DNA of 45,609 bases from an uncultured Akkermansia sp. (GCA_904501975.1 CAJGCZ010000013.1:1-45609), one strand, 5' to 3'; positions 33,607 through 42,625 are shown, counted from the stretch's first letter. A program made the numbers and translations. The notes: generated by a model not told the origin, from the sequence alone.

Positions 33607-35571
33607 ATGAAATTTTCTACCCTGATAGCCTCCCTTTTGTTGATTGCTGCCCCTGTGTCATCTGCCATTTGCACCAAAGATGAAGAGGCTCGTGTATATG
33701 CCATGATGCAAGCTGCGGAGAACTCGCATGAGCTGTTTTTTGCCGAGCTGTGTGCACGGAATATAGGCATTATACTGTCCCCCTTGCAGTGGGAGGATGA
33801 AAGCGAAGAGTTCGGCCGTTCATCTTATGACCGCACGGAGGAATATATGGAAACCCGCTCCGTAGAGTTGTACAACATTTTGCATAGTGGTGATACGGTG
33901 GAGAAAAAGATACAAGCCTACCGAGAGGTGTTGCGTGCTCACCCTGAGATGGCGGAAGAATTCATGGAAAATCTGCTGATGCAGTATTACTTGGTGGGGA
34001 AAAAAGAGCATGAATCCGTGCAGCCGCTGCCGCACACGCGTGAGGAGTATCGGCAGATGGCAGAGCAGTTGTTCCGCACGCCCGGGCTGAATTGGGGGGC
34101 GCGTGGTAAGAGCGGTATGACACCTGCCGGGGTGCTGTTTCGTTTTGTTATGGGAACAACGGAGGTAGAGCCGCTGGCAGAGCTGTTTTGTCGCTATGCC
34201 TCATTTGATGAGACAGATTGCTTGTTCGACCACCCTCCCGTGGCTTTGGCAACCATGGCAGATTGTCCGCAGGCGTTGCAGCTGTTGTTGGCTCGTGGTA
34301 ATACCACGCCGGAAATGGCGGCCTATTGTATCCGTATGATGGGTAATACCCATTCTCAGGATGTTATGCCTGATGATGTTGCGGAAGAGTATTGCGGGCT
34401 CTTTTATTTGAGTAACGATTCCATGTTCCGTGACCGCTTGAAGTTGAAGTACGCCCAACGGATAAGAGACAGACAACATGGTGATGAATTGCTGGATTTG
34501 CTTCTTCCGCTATTGCCGCCTGAGAGCGTGAAGACGGAGACCCCGCCCCCTGTGACTCAGGAAAAACCGGTTCATTCCATGTATCCTGCGTTGCAACGGC
34601 GTTGCCCCGGTTTGTTGCCGCCGGTTATACAGGCTGTAGAACCGCCGCAGGAGGATGTTGTAAAGCCGTATGCTGCGTTGGAGAATGAGGAAGAAGAGGC
34701 ACTTACGCCCATGACGGCAATACCTGATTACTGCGAGGATGAGGTAGAACAAGCCGTGGTACGCATGGAAGCTTTGCTGCGGGCGGATTCTGTAGTTTCC
34801 GTCAATCAAGCGGTGTTGGGAGATGATGCGCAGATGGCGAAAGAAGATGCCGAAATGGCTGCCGCCGCTACCGTGCTCTATTGGTATACGTATAAGCATA
34901 AGCGGATTCCTGCATGTGTAGCGCGATATGAGCCGGTGCGGCAGTTGGAATCTCCGCTGGAGGAGCTTATTGAAATAGCAGAGGATGCTGATTATACAGC
35001 GGAAGATGTGGCGGATTATTTGCAAGTGTTCATTGATGATGAGGTGTTGGATAAATTGAAGGGAGCGCGCTATGCGAAGTGGGAAAAACTGTTGCTGGCA
35101 CAAACCCGAGAGCTGGATATAGCCGTGCCCTTGCAGTTGCTGGGGAATGAGACGGAGGTGGTTATCTGCGTTTCCGTATCAGATGTCAACAAGGTGCAAT
35201 CCGTTGTTTATACGCGTGAGGGGCAGGGTGGTGCAGCATGGACTCCGATAGTGCGTTTTCGCTCCTATGTGCCTGTAGGTGGGGCCTCTACCATTTTGCT
35301 GGAGCCTGCTTATCAACAACCGGTGGTTTATGCAGAACAGGAAATACATGATTTCATTGAACGAACGCCTATTTTCTATTTGCCCGTGAACGATTTTGCC
35401 TTGCAGATAGGGAATACGGTGCGTTATGTGGGTTATGCGCCTGATTATGCCGTGAATGGTGTGACTTTTAAGTGGCGCATTTTTGAAGCAGACGGCTCAT
35501 TGTCTGCGGATTCTATCCTTGCAGAACCGCAGAAAAAGGTTATTCCCGTTAAGATTCTATTAACGGAATAA
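33607..35571 (+). CDS. Large secreted protein of unknown function
   Basis: 654 aa. Signal peptide (MKFSTLIASLLLIAAPVSSA), then a mostly acidic, helical body. One segment (HPPVALATMADCPQALQLLLARGN, about residues 208-231) resembles a degenerate ankyrin repeat. A Pro-rich stretch lies at about 300-345 and an acidic linker at about 365-385. The last 120 residues look all-beta (VPVGGASTILLEPAYQ, YVGYAPDYAVNGVTFKW). The gene is visibly less GC-rich than its neighbours. No family recognised. Monocistronic, convergent with mnmA. Confidence 0.7.
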   Translation: MKFSTLIASLLLIAAPVSSAICTKDEEARVYAMMQAAENSHELFFAELCARNIGIILSPLQWEDESEEFGRSSYDRTEEYMETRSVELYNILHSGDTVEKKIQAYREVLRAHPEMAEEFMENLLMQYYLVGKKEHESVQPLPHTREEYRQMAEQLFRTPGLNWGARGKSGMTPAGVLFRFVMGTTEVEPLAELFCRYASFDETDCLFDHPPVALATMADCPQALQLLLARGNTTPEMAAYCIRMMGNTHSQDVMPDDVAEEYCGLFYLSNDSMFRDRLKLKYAQRIRDRQHGDELLDLLLPLLPPESVKTETPPPVTQEKPVHSMYPALQRRCPGLLPPVIQAVEPPQEDVVKPYAALENEEEEALTPMTAIPDYCEDEVEQAVVRMEALLRADSVVSVNQAVLGDDAQMAKEDAEMAAAATVLYWYTYKHKRIPACVARYEPVRQLESPLEELIEIAEDADYTAEDVADYLQVFIDDEVLDKLKGARYAKWEKLLLAQTRELDIAVPLQLLGNETEVVICVSVSDVNKVQSVVYTREGQGGAAWTPIVRFRSYVPVGGASTILLEPAYQQPVVYAEQEIHDFIERTPIFYLPVNDFALQIGNTVRYVGYAPDYAVNGVTFKWRIFEADGSLSADSILAEPQKKVIPVKILLTE

Positions 35572-35585
35572 GCTTGCGCTCTTAT

Positions 35586-36674
35586 TTACAGAATCTCCTC
35601 AAAGAATCCGCCGCCCAATAGGCGCTCCCCGCGGTCGGCATCCGGCGCATAAACGGCGCACACTTGCCCTAGGGCGAGGGCGCGCACGGGGGTGTCAAAG
35701 TCCAAGCGATAGCGCCCCGGTGCTATGGGCGTGCAGGTGGCATGCACGGCGGGCATGCGGTAACGGGGCTGCGCCATCACACGCTCGGGCAGGGGTAACA
35801 AGGTGTTGTTGACGGAGCCGATGACGGCGCTCTTGGTGTACAGCCCCGGTGTTTCCTCTCCCTCATACCCCAAAATAAGGCGGTTGCGCTTCAAATCTTT
35901 GCCTACCACCACATAGGCCACACCCTCGCGGGGGGAGGCCACATGGTGCCCCTTGCGCTGCCCCATGGTGAAGAGGTGCAGGCCATCATGCCGCCCCAAC
36001 TTGCGCCCTTTGAGGTCCACAATATCGCCGGGGTTATCCGGCAGGTAGTGGCGCAGGAAATCGCTCATCTTCACCTGCCCGATGAAGCAAATGCCTTGCG
36101 AGTCTTTTTTTTCGGCATTGGGCAGGGCAAAGCGGCGGGCTATCTCGCGCACCTCGGGCTTGGTGATTTGCCCTACGGGGAAGACGGCGTGGGCCACCTG
36201 CTCCGGGCGCATGAGGGCAAGGAAGTAGGATTGGTCCTTGTTGCGGTCTGCCCCGCGCAAAATGTAGCTGCCCTCGCCCTCAATATCCAGCCTGTTGGCA
36301 TAGTGCCCCGTGGCTACGGAGGAGAATCCTTGCTCCAGCGCGTAATCCAGCAGCACGCCGAACTTCATCTCGCGGTTGCACAGTACATCCGGGTTGGGGG
36401 TGGAGCCATTGCGGTAGCCCTCTATCAGGTAATTGACCACGCGGCTGCGGTACTGCTCAATCAAATCCACCACACGCAGCTCAATGCCCAGTTTGCGGCA
36501 CACGCCGAGGGCATCTTCAATATCTTGCTCCCACGGGCATTCACCGGGTATGTTTTCGTCGTTCACCCAGTTTTTCATATAGGCTGCCACCACCTCATGC
36601 CCCTGCTCGGTAAGGAGGGCTGCTGCTGCGGCACTGTCTACGCCGCCACTGAGTGCTACTAAGATTTTAGCCAT
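35586..36674 (-). CDS. mnmA: tRNA-specific 2-thiouridylase
   Basis: 362 aa from the ATG at 36674, which gives the canonical MAKILVALSGGVDSAAA; the frame extends 82 codons upstream without homology. It makes s2U34 in Lys, Glu and Gln tRNAs. The PP-loop ATP site SGGVDS is at residues 9-14. The catalytic cysteines are in NPDVLCNREMKF and DSQGICFIG. GHYAN, KDQSYFL and FTMGQRKGHHV are also present. A good promoter lies about 100 nt upstream, so this gene has a real leader. Confidence 0.95.
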   Translation of the reverse strand: MAKILVALSGGVDSAAAAALLTEQGHEVVAAYMKNWVNDENIPGECPWEQDIEDALGVCRKLGIELRVVDLIEQYRSRVVNYLIEGYRNGSTPNPDVLCNREMKFGVLLDYALEQGFSSVATGHYANRLDIEGEGSYILRGADRNKDQSYFLALMRPEQVAHAVFPVGQITKPEVREIARRFALPNAEKKDSQGICFIGQVKMSDFLRHYLPDNPGDIVDLKGRKLGRHDGLHLFTMGQRKGHHVASPREGVAYVVVGKDLKRNRLILGYEGEETPGLYTKSAVIGSVNNTLLPLPERVMAQPRYRMPAVHATCTPIAPGRYRLDFDTPVRALALGQVCAVYAPDADRGERLLGGGFFEEIL

Positions 36675-36777
36675 GGATGTGAGGAATGGGGGAATGTGCG
36701 CTTGTTTTTCTGTGTGGGGGAGGAAACTTGCGGTGTGCTGCGCGCTTGCCTGCCGCATGTGTGTGTATCTGCCCGGC

Positions 36778-36806
36778 ATCATAGCAGATTTTTTCTGTGC
36801 TGGCAA
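36778..36806 (-). promoter_or_regulatory. Promoter of mnmA
   Basis: Minus strand: TTGCCA (36806-36801), a 17-nt spacer, TATGAT (36783-36778). The leader to the ATG at 36674 would be about 97 nt; no riboswitch motif is recognised in it. Confidence 0.65.
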
Positions 36807-36840
36807 TCCTGATTTTGGGCGCGCAAGCCACGATTTATGA

Positions 36841-36869
36841 TTGCAGTGCTGGGGGTACACGGGTATAAT
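36841..36869 (+). promoter_or_regulatory. Promoter of the aminopeptidase P gene
   Basis: TTGCAG (36841-36846), a 17-nt spacer with GGGGG, and a perfect TATAAT (36864-36869). An AAGGAG ribosome-binding site follows at 36881-36886, 8 nt before the ATG at 36895. This is the clearest promoter plus Shine-Dalgarno in the window. Confidence 0.7.
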
Positions 36870-36894
36870 GGGGCGCATACAAGGAGTTACTATT

Positions 36895-38190
36895 ATGCAT
36901 ACGCTCAGATACGAACCCATCCCCGCCTCGTTTTACAAGTCCACGCGCGATAAATTGGCTGCTCAGTTGCCGGCCGGTAGCTTGGTCATTGTGCATTCAA
37001 ATGATATTTATCCCACCAATGCAGACGGCACGCTGGCCCACCACCAAAATGCCAACCTCTTTTACCTGACCGGTATTGACCAGGAGGAAACCGTGCTGCT
37101 GATGCGTGTGCAGGAGGACGGTAAGCATGAGGATACTCTGCTGCTGCGCGAAACAAATGAGCACATTGTGATTTGGGAGGGTGCCCGCCTCACGAAGGAG
37201 GATGCCACCGCCCTGTGCGGTATTGAAGATGTGCGCTGGACGGACGAGTACAATGCCTTGCTTGCAGCCTGGGTGCCCGCTGCCAAAGAGCTGTGGCTGG
37301 AGCGCGATAACCACCCCCGCCGCCTTACCTATGTGCAGACCCGCAATGAGCGCATGGCCGCTGCCTTGCAGGCCTCGTACCCGGATGTAAAGTTACAGAG
37401 CCTGTATGATATTTTGGCCTCCATGCGTTTGGTGAAAACGGAGGAGGAGCTTGCTCAGCTGCGCGAGGCCTGCCGTATTACCGGCGAAGGTTGGGTGGAA
37501 ATCCTTAGCCAAATCAAGCCCGGCATGGGTGAGTGGGAGATGGAAGCTCTGCTGAGCGCTGCTTACATTCGCCGCCGCGCCCGCAAGTTCTCGTTCCATC
37601 CCATTATTGCCTCCGGTAAGGATACCTGCGTGCTGCACTATATCTCCAACCACAAACGCTGTGAAGACGGCGATTTGATTCTGTTTGATATCGGTGCCGA
37701 ATATGCCGGCTATGCCGGTGATATGACCCGCACCATCCCCGCCAACGGCAAGTATACGCCCCGCCAAAAGGCTGTGTATGAGGCCTGCTTGGCCGTGCAC
37801 CGCTACGCCCGCGAGATTATGCTGCCGGGGCTCAAGAAGTCCGAGTACGAGCGCCTGGTGCGCGTGCGCATGGCCGCCGAGCTGGTGAAGCTGGGCTTGC
37901 TCACCCAAGAGGAGGTGGATGCCGCCCCCGAGAACCCGCTCTGCGTGCGCAAATACTTCATGCACGGTACCTCTCACCCCATTGGGCTGGATGTGCACGA
38001 TGTTGGCCCCGCCGACCCCGTGTTTGCTGAAAACCAGGTGTGGACCATTGAGCCCGGCATCTACATCCCCGCAGAGAATATCGGTATTCGCATCGAGACG
38101 GATGTCGTCATCCACGCCGACTCCACGGAGGACCTCATCCCCAACGCTCCCTTGGATGTGGAGGATATCGAAGCCCTCATGGCCCGATAA
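36895..38190 (+). CDS. pepP: Xaa-Pro aminopeptidase (M24B)
   Basis: 431 aa; the start at 36895 is fixed by AAGGAG 8 nt upstream. The N-terminal creatinase/aminopeptidase-P domain (about 1-170) includes NLFYLTGIDQEE. The C-terminal pita-bread catalytic domain carries the five dimetal ligands: Asp in FDIGAEYAGYAGD, the second Asp in GDMTRTIP, His in GTSHPIGLDVHDVG, Glu in TIEPGIYIP and Glu in RIETDVVI. It removes N-terminal residues preceding proline, in the cytoplasm. Divergent from mnmA. Confidence 0.93.
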   Translation: MHTLRYEPIPASFYKSTRDKLAAQLPAGSLVIVHSNDIYPTNADGTLAHHQNANLFYLTGIDQEETVLLMRVQEDGKHEDTLLLRETNEHIVIWEGARLTKEDATALCGIEDVRWTDEYNALLAAWVPAAKELWLERDNHPRRLTYVQTRNERMAAALQASYPDVKLQSLYDILASMRLVKTEEELAQLREACRITGEGWVEILSQIKPGMGEWEMEALLSAAYIRRRARKFSFHPIIASGKDTCVLHYISNHKRCEDGDLILFDIGAEYAGYAGDMTRTIPANGKYTPRQKAVYEACLAVHRYAREIMLPGLKKSEYERLVRVRMAAELVKLGLLTQEEVDAAPENPLCVRKYFMHGTSHPIGLDVHDVGPADPVFAENQVWTIEPGIYIPAENIGIRIETDVVIHADSTEDLIPNAPLDVEDIEALMAR

Positions 38191-38615
38191 GCAAGTTCGA
38201 TATACGAATTGGGATGTACAATTGACAATTTGTTAGGTTAGACGCTGTCGCCGCCAAGCCCATTCGCGCCCCGCTCCGTTGACACGGTGCGGGGCGCGCT
38301 GTTGGGAAGGGAAGGAACGGCTAACGCCGTGGTGAAGAATGCGCGTTGCGCATGGTGAAGAATCTGCCTGCGGCAGATGGTGAAGAACAGCTGACGCTGT
38401 AGTGAAGAACGCACCTGCGGTGCGTGGTACGGAGGAGCCTTGGAGCAACAACAATGCCTACCTTACCGCCTGATTCCCTGCGAGCCTATCCTTAAATGAG
38501 TGTTTGAAAAATTCCAAAATTCGGGAATCGTATTCCCGAAAATCGGGAGTGCGATTCCCGAATTTTGGAAAAATGACTTGACGTGTGCTCAAGATTGTGG
38601 AAAGATAAGGGAGCC
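38191..38615 (+). repeat. Non-coding region: hairpin, hairpin array and 59-bp palindrome
   Basis: After the pepP stop comes a short match to the GATGTACAATTGACAA repeat (38212-38228). A 10-bp stem CGCGCCCCGC/GCGGGGCGCG follows (38265-38274 with 38289-38298). A full five-unit hairpin array is at 38317-38432, and a 59-bp palindrome at 38512-38570 is listed separately. The promoter of the ATPase gene lies at 38578-38606 (TTGACG, 17-nt spacer, AAAGAT, 9 nt to the ATG; weak -10). Confidence 0.75.
38512..38570. repeat. 59-bp palindrome, left copy flanking the ATPase gene
   Basis: Perfect 19-bp inverted arms (TTCCAAAATTCGGGAATCG and its complement) around a 21-nt centre that itself pairs (TCCCGA-AAA-TCGGGA). 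It ends just before the ATPase promoter. A copy differing at 4 of 59 positions lies at 39866-39924, just after the gene. Confidence 0.9.
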
Positions 38616-39842
38616 ATGAAAGGATGTTACATTGAGCGACGCGTTAAGAACAAAATTGCGGAATTGACGCAATTCTTCCCCTGTGTATTGGTAACGGGAG
38701 CACGCCAGGTGGGAAAATCGACCCTCTTGCGCGATATGCTTCCGGAGGGGATGCGCTATGTGACGTTGGATGATTTTCAATATGCCGATTTTGCAAAAAA
38801 TGATCCTGTAGGCTTTTTGGAGGCGATGGGAACACCGCTGTGTATTGACGAGGTGCAGTATGTGCCGAGCCTTTTTCGGGCTATCAAAATGAAGGTGGAT
38901 GAGAATAGGCGGCCCGGCATGTATTGGCTGACGGGCTCGCAGCGCTTTAGTATGATGAAAGGGGTGAGCGAAAGCTTGGCCGGCAGAATCGGTATTGTGG
39001 ATATGTATACCTTCTCGCAGCGCGAGGTATACGGCAGGGAGGGGGCGCCCGCTTTCATGCCGTCGCAGGTGCTATCCTCTTGTTGCTCGGAGTCCGTTTG
39101 CTCGATAGAGGAATTATATCGCCGTATATGGAGGGGCGGGTATCCGGAGCTGTTTCATCAATCGAACATGCCGTTGTACGACTATTTTCGTGATTATGTG
39201 CAGACCTATGTAGAGAGGGATGTTCGGCAGCTTTCTCAAGTGGGAGACCAGGCTGCTTTTGTGCGCTTGATGCGCTCGGCAGCCTTGCGCACGGGGCAGC
39301 AATTAGTGTACAGCGACTTGGCTCGAGATGCGGGCGTTTCCCCAAAAACAGCTGCGGTTTGGATATCTATTTTGCAGGCATCCGGCATTGTGGAGCTGTT
39401 GGAGCCATACCATATTAATACGACCAAGCGTTTAGCTAAAACGCCCAAGCTGTATTTTGTGGATACAGGTTTATGCTGTTGGTTGGCCGGTTGGAAATCT
39501 GCCGAGCTGCTGATGGAAAGCAGCTATGCCGGAGCTATTTTGGAAACTTGGGTGTACGGGCAGCTGATGCGCTCTTATGCCGAGCGCGGAGAGCGACCGA
39601 TGATTACCTATTATAGAGACCACGATGGGGCTGAGGTGGATTTTGTTATCGAGGAAAACGGCTGTGTTTTCCCCTTTGAGGTGAAGCGCAGCAATAGTCC
39701 GAAGGATGGTGATTTGCGTTGGTGTAAAAAGCTGCCTGTGCCGGCTTGGGCACAATTGATGCCGCCGACTCTTTTTTGTACGTTGGAGGAATGCCGCAGT
39801 ATGCCTTTCGGGGCTACTGCGTTCCCTGTTTCGGGGCTGTAA
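38616..39842 (+). CDS. AAA ATPase with DUF4143 (PD-(D/E)XK-like) C-terminal domain
   Basis: 408 aa from the ATG at 38616 (AAGGGAG just upstream). The N-terminal AAA_14-type ATPase has Walker A GARQVGKST (about residues 28-36), Walker B LCIDEVQ and the sensor WLTGSQRF. A winged-helix-like linker follows (SDLARDAGVSPKTAAVWISIL). The C-terminal DUF4143 domain ends in GAEVDFVIE and PFEVKRS, the core of a restriction-nuclease-like fold. These ATPases are common accessory genes of unknown role, often repeated in one genome and easily transferred. Here the gene is bracketed by two near-identical palindromes and two hairpin arrays, which suggests insertion as a cassette. Confidence 0.88.
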   Translation: MKGCYIERRVKNKIAELTQFFPCVLVTGARQVGKSTLLRDMLPEGMRYVTLDDFQYADFAKNDPVGFLEAMGTPLCIDEVQYVPSLFRAIKMKVDENRRPGMYWLTGSQRFSMMKGVSESLAGRIGIVDMYTFSQREVYGREGAPAFMPSQVLSSCCSESVCSIEELYRRIWRGGYPELFHQSNMPLYDYFRDYVQTYVERDVRQLSQVGDQAAFVRLMRSAALRTGQQLVYSDLARDAGVSPKTAAVWISILQASGIVELLEPYHINTTKRLAKTPKLYFVDTGLCCWLAGWKSAELLMESSYAGAILETWVYGQLMRSYAERGERPMITYYRDHDGAEVDFVIEENGCVFPFEVKRSNSPKDGDLRWCKKLPVPAWAQLMPPTLFCTLEECRSMPFGATAFPVSGL

Positions 39843-39865
39843 TTTGCGGCGCGTGGAGGAGGAAA

Positions 39866-39924
39866 TTCTGAAATTCGGGAATCTTATTCCCGAAAATCGG
39901 GAGTGCGATTCCCGAATTTCGGAA
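39866..39924. repeat. 59-bp palindrome, right copy flanking the ATPase gene
   Basis: Same length and centre as the left copy. Of the four differences, positions 5 and 55 form a compensatory A-T to G-C change, position 4 becomes a T-G wobble and position 19 a mismatch. It starts 23 nt after the ATPase stop. Confidence 0.9.
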
Positions 39925-39930
39925 AATTAA

Positions 39931-40040
39931 CTGAGCCCATTCGCGCCCTGCTCCGATTCATCGGTGCGGGCGCGCTGTTGTTGGTGAGAGAGGAAGAACG
40001 GCTTGCGCCGTGGTGAAGAACGCACCTGCGGTGCGTGGTA
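39931..40040 (+). repeat. Hairpin plus reduced hairpin array (P1 and P5 only)
   Basis: CCCATTCGCGCC...GGGCGCG at 39936-39976 repeats the hairpin found at 38259-38298 on the other side of the ATPase gene. It is followed by a two-unit array (39998-40040) holding only the first and last palindromes, joined by GGTGAAGA. Confidence 0.75.
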
Positions 40041-40046
40041 CAGGAG

Positions 40047-40631
40047 TTAACGGAAGCGTTGCAGGTAGTTGATGAGGGTTTGGAGCTCTTGCGGGTCGGT
40101 GATACCGGGCGGGAGCATGGTGCTGTTCCAGGCTTCGCCTTTAACGCTGATGGGGCCCTCGAGCCCGTGGGTGATGATGCTTTCCAGAGAGGGGCGATGG
40201 GGCGAGGGGGATAACCATTCTGAGCCTTGCAGGGGAGGGTAAAGCCCTTGTTGGCCTTGGCCGTTGTTGCCGTGGCAAACGGCGCATTTGGCGGCATAGA
40301 GTGCGGCGCCTTGGTCTGCTTGCTTGCTACGGGCCAGCAGGGGGAGCTGCCGGGCGGCAATGGTGCGTGTTAGCAGCTCTGCATCGGTACCGGGCAGGGT
40401 GGGGTGCGCTTGCAGCATACATTGCCGAATGAGCGGGAGCAAGGGTTGCCCGTGGCGGTGTTGCTTGAGGCAGCTGAGGGGCTGCGTTGCCCAGTTGCTG
40501 CCATGGCAGAGCACACAGCCACGCATGCGGGCGGCGCGGGCGCCCTCGTTAGGGGCGCTTTCTATATAAACCAGAGTGCTCAGCCCTATGGCTAAAAGCA
40601 CAAGGCTGAGCACTACTGAAAAGGTTTTCAT
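40047..40631 (-). CDS. Dihaem c-type cytochrome
   Basis: 194 aa. An N-terminal membrane anchor or signal (MKTFSVVLSLVLLAIGLSTLVY) is followed by two haem-binding motifs, CVLCH and CAVCH. The second, CAVCHGNNGQG, with a later NSTMLPPG holding the likely Met ligand, is a normal class I cytochrome c. The first domain is short and less typical. Periplasmic electron transfer is expected; its partner oxidase is not in the window. It starts 15 nt after the murA stop, so it is probably co-transcribed with murA although unrelated in function. Confidence 0.88.
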   Translation of the reverse strand: MKTFSVVLSLVLLAIGLSTLVYIESAPNEGARAARMRGCVLCHGSNWATQPLSCLKQHRHGQPLLPLIRQCMLQAHPTLPGTDAELLTRTIAARQLPLLARSKQADQGAALYAAKCAVCHGNNGQGQQGLYPPLQGSEWLSPSPHRPSLESIITHGLEGPISVKGEAWNSTMLPPGITDPQELQTLINYLQRFR

Positions 40632-40646
40632 GTGTTGCCGGAGGCT

Positions 40647-41939
40647 TTAGAAAGGCCCGACCTCCTCGGTGTCGACCTCGCGGCGCACGTGGGCGCCCAG
40701 CATGCCGAGCTTTTCGTCCAGCATTTCGTAACCGCGGTCGATGTGGTACAGACGGCGAATTTCGGTTTGACCTTCGGCCGCCAAGGCAGCCAAAACGAGG
40801 GCGGCACTGGCACGGAGGTCGCTTGCCATGACGGGGGCGCCGCTGAGGCCCTCTACACCGGTGATGATGGCGGTGCCGTTATCTACCTTGATGTTGGCGC
40901 CCATGCGCTTAAGCTCGGAGCAGTGCATGAAACGCTGGGGGAAGATGGTGTCTTTTACCACGCTGATGCCGGGGGTGACGGCAAAGAGAGCCGTCATTTG
41001 GGCCTGCATATCGGTGGGGTACTCGGGGTAGGGGTTGGTGAGGATTTTGCCGCTGCGCGGTTTTTCACCGGGTTTTACGAAGACGGAAGTGCCGTCCTCG
41101 TTATACTCTACCACGTGGCCGCATTCAACCAGGAGGTCGGAGATGCTCTTCATGTGCTCGCGGCAGACGCGATTGATGGTGATGCCGTCGCTGTACATGG
41201 CACCGGCTACCATGAAGGTGCCGGCCTCGATGCGATCCGGGATGACGGTGTGCTCGCAGCCGTGCAGTTTTTCTACACCGTGAATGGTGATGGTGCGAGA
41301 GCCGGCGCCCTCGATGCGGGCCCCCATCTTGTTAAGGAAATTAGCTAAGTCAACCACCTCGGGTTCGCGGGCGGCGGATTCGATGACGGTGGTGCCCTGG
41401 GCCAAAACGGCGGCCATCATGAGGTTGTCTGTGCCGAGCACGGTGGGGCCGCTGTCGCCACGCATATCTACCGTGGTGCCCACCAAACCGTTAGGGGCTT
41501 CGATGACCATGTTGCCACCCTTGACACGTACACGAGCGCCCAGTGCCTGAATGGCGCGCAGGTGCAGGTCTACCGGGCGATCGCCGATAACGCAGCCGCC
41601 GGGCAGGGGGAGGGTGCAGCGCTTCATGCGGGCCATCATCGGCCCGAGCAGGCAGATGGAAGCACGCATTTTGCGTACCTGTTCGTAGGAGGCGCTGCTG
41701 CTGATGCCATCCGGAGATTCAATGCGGACGGTGCCGCTGGAGCGCTCTACAGAGGCACCCAACTGGCTCAGAATCTGAATCATGTAGTTGGTGTCAGAAA
41801 CATCCGGTACGCGTGAGATTCTCACGGGCTCATCCGTCAGCAAAGCCGCGGCAAGAATAGGAAGGGAAGCATTTTTTGAACCGCTGATATTAACGGTGCC
41901 CTTAAGTCTGTGACCTCCTTCTACGATGAGTTTATCCAT
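40647..41939 (-). CDS. murA: UDP-N-acetylglucosamine 1-carboxyvinyltransferase
   Basis: 430 aa. First committed step of peptidoglycan synthesis. The start at 41939 gives the canonical MDKLIVEGGHRLKGTVNISG, with the Lys-Asn pair in SGSKNASLPI. Cys116 in LPGGCVIGDRPVDLH is the catalytic and fosfomycin-target cysteine, so the enzyme should be of the sensitive type. DLRASAALVLAAL is also conserved. The frame reads 34 codons further upstream without homology. Confidence 0.96.
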   Translation of the reverse strand: MDKLIVEGGHRLKGTVNISGSKNASLPILAAALLTDEPVRISRVPDVSDTNYMIQILSQLGASVERSSGTVRIESPDGISSSASYEQVRKMRASICLLGPMMARMKRCTLPLPGGCVIGDRPVDLHLRAIQALGARVRVKGGNMVIEAPNGLVGTTVDMRGDSGPTVLGTDNLMMAAVLAQGTTVIESAAREPEVVDLANFLNKMGARIEGAGSRTITIHGVEKLHGCEHTVIPDRIEAGTFMVAGAMYSDGITINRVCREHMKSISDLLVECGHVVEYNEDGTSVFVKPGEKPRSGKILTNPYPEYPTDMQAQMTALFAVTPGISVVKDTIFPQRFMHCSELKRMGANIKVDNGTAIITGVEGLSGAPVMASDLRASAALVLAALAAEGQTEIRRLYHIDRGYEMLDEKLGMLGAHVRREVDTEEVGPF

Positions 41940-41971
41940 GGCTGAATGAGTGATTATGTTGCGCTGTAGTA

Positions 41972-41999
41972 ATTCTAGCAAAGAATGGCAAAATTGCAA
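41972..41999 (-). promoter_or_regulatory. Promoter of murA
   Basis: Minus strand: TTGCAA (41999-41994), a 16-nt spacer, TAGAAT (41977-41972). The leader to the ATG is about 26 nt. Confidence 0.55.
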
Positions 42000-42146
42000 G
42001 TATGAAGTGCAATCTTTTCCGCCTTTCGTGCGGTGCGGCATTCCCTACGTATATATGTACGCGGATTTTGAGGGGATTCTTTCAGAAAAGTGAGATTTTT
42101 TTCAAAAAAACTTGTATGGGCATGAGCTTGGGGGCAGATAAACGCA

Positions 42147-42175
42147 TTGCGGAGGCGGGGGGATTATGCTACGAT
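42147..42175 (+). promoter_or_regulatory. Promoter of the small exported protein
   Basis: TTGCGG (42147-42152), a 17-nt spacer containing six Gs, TACGAT (42170-42175), 9 nt before the ATG at 42185. Confidence 0.5.
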
Positions 42176-42184
42176 GTGGGGGCT

Positions 42185-42625
42185 ATGAAGTTTTTTGCGT
42201 TGCTGAGTGTGGTGTTGTTTTCTGCTGTGTTTGCATGGGCTGAGGGGGAGGAAAAAGGAAACATGCAACAACAAGCAGAGCTGTTGCATGCAGCCCTGCG
42301 TGGATATGGGGTGATGATTTTGGAGGTGCACGACACCGGGGCAGGGCAAATGAGCTGCTATGCGTTAACGCATGAGCAGGCGGAGGAAATGGCGCAGGCC
42401 CTCATTATGCTGCAACCGGCAGATGAAGTGCAAGAAAAATTGGCATGCCCGCAATACCGGTTGAAGATTTACGGGTACGAGGGCGAGCAGTTTGAGTTTG
42501 ATTTATCGCTGATTGTGCCGGCGGATGAGCCGCCTGCCAATTACGTGTTGCCTGTGGTGGAGTATGAGCGCATGCGCGGGGTGCTTGAGGAATTGGAGGA
42601 AAATACGCATGCAGGCAAGAAATGA
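42185..42625 (+). CDS. Small exported protein of unknown function
   Basis: 146 aa. The ATG at 42185 is chosen because it opens a signal peptide (MKFFALLSVVLFSAVFAWA) and sits 9 nt after a promoter; the longer upstream frame lacks both. The mature part is acidic, with Met/Gln-rich helices, and contains no recognised domain. The next gene begins 50 nt downstream on the same strand. Confidence 0.7.
   Translation: MKFFALLSVVLFSAVFAWAEGEEKGNMQQQAELLHAALRGYGVMILEVHDTGAGQMSCYALTHEQAEEMAQALIMLQPADEVQEKLACPQYRLKIYGYEGEQFEFDLSLIVPADEPPANYVLPVVEYERMRGVLEELEENTHAGKK

Noticed and set aside
38265..38298. Terminator for the aminopeptidase P gene
   Set aside because: The GC-rich 10-bp stem has no T-run on either side, and its relative at 39936-39976 belongs to the repeats around the ATPase gene.
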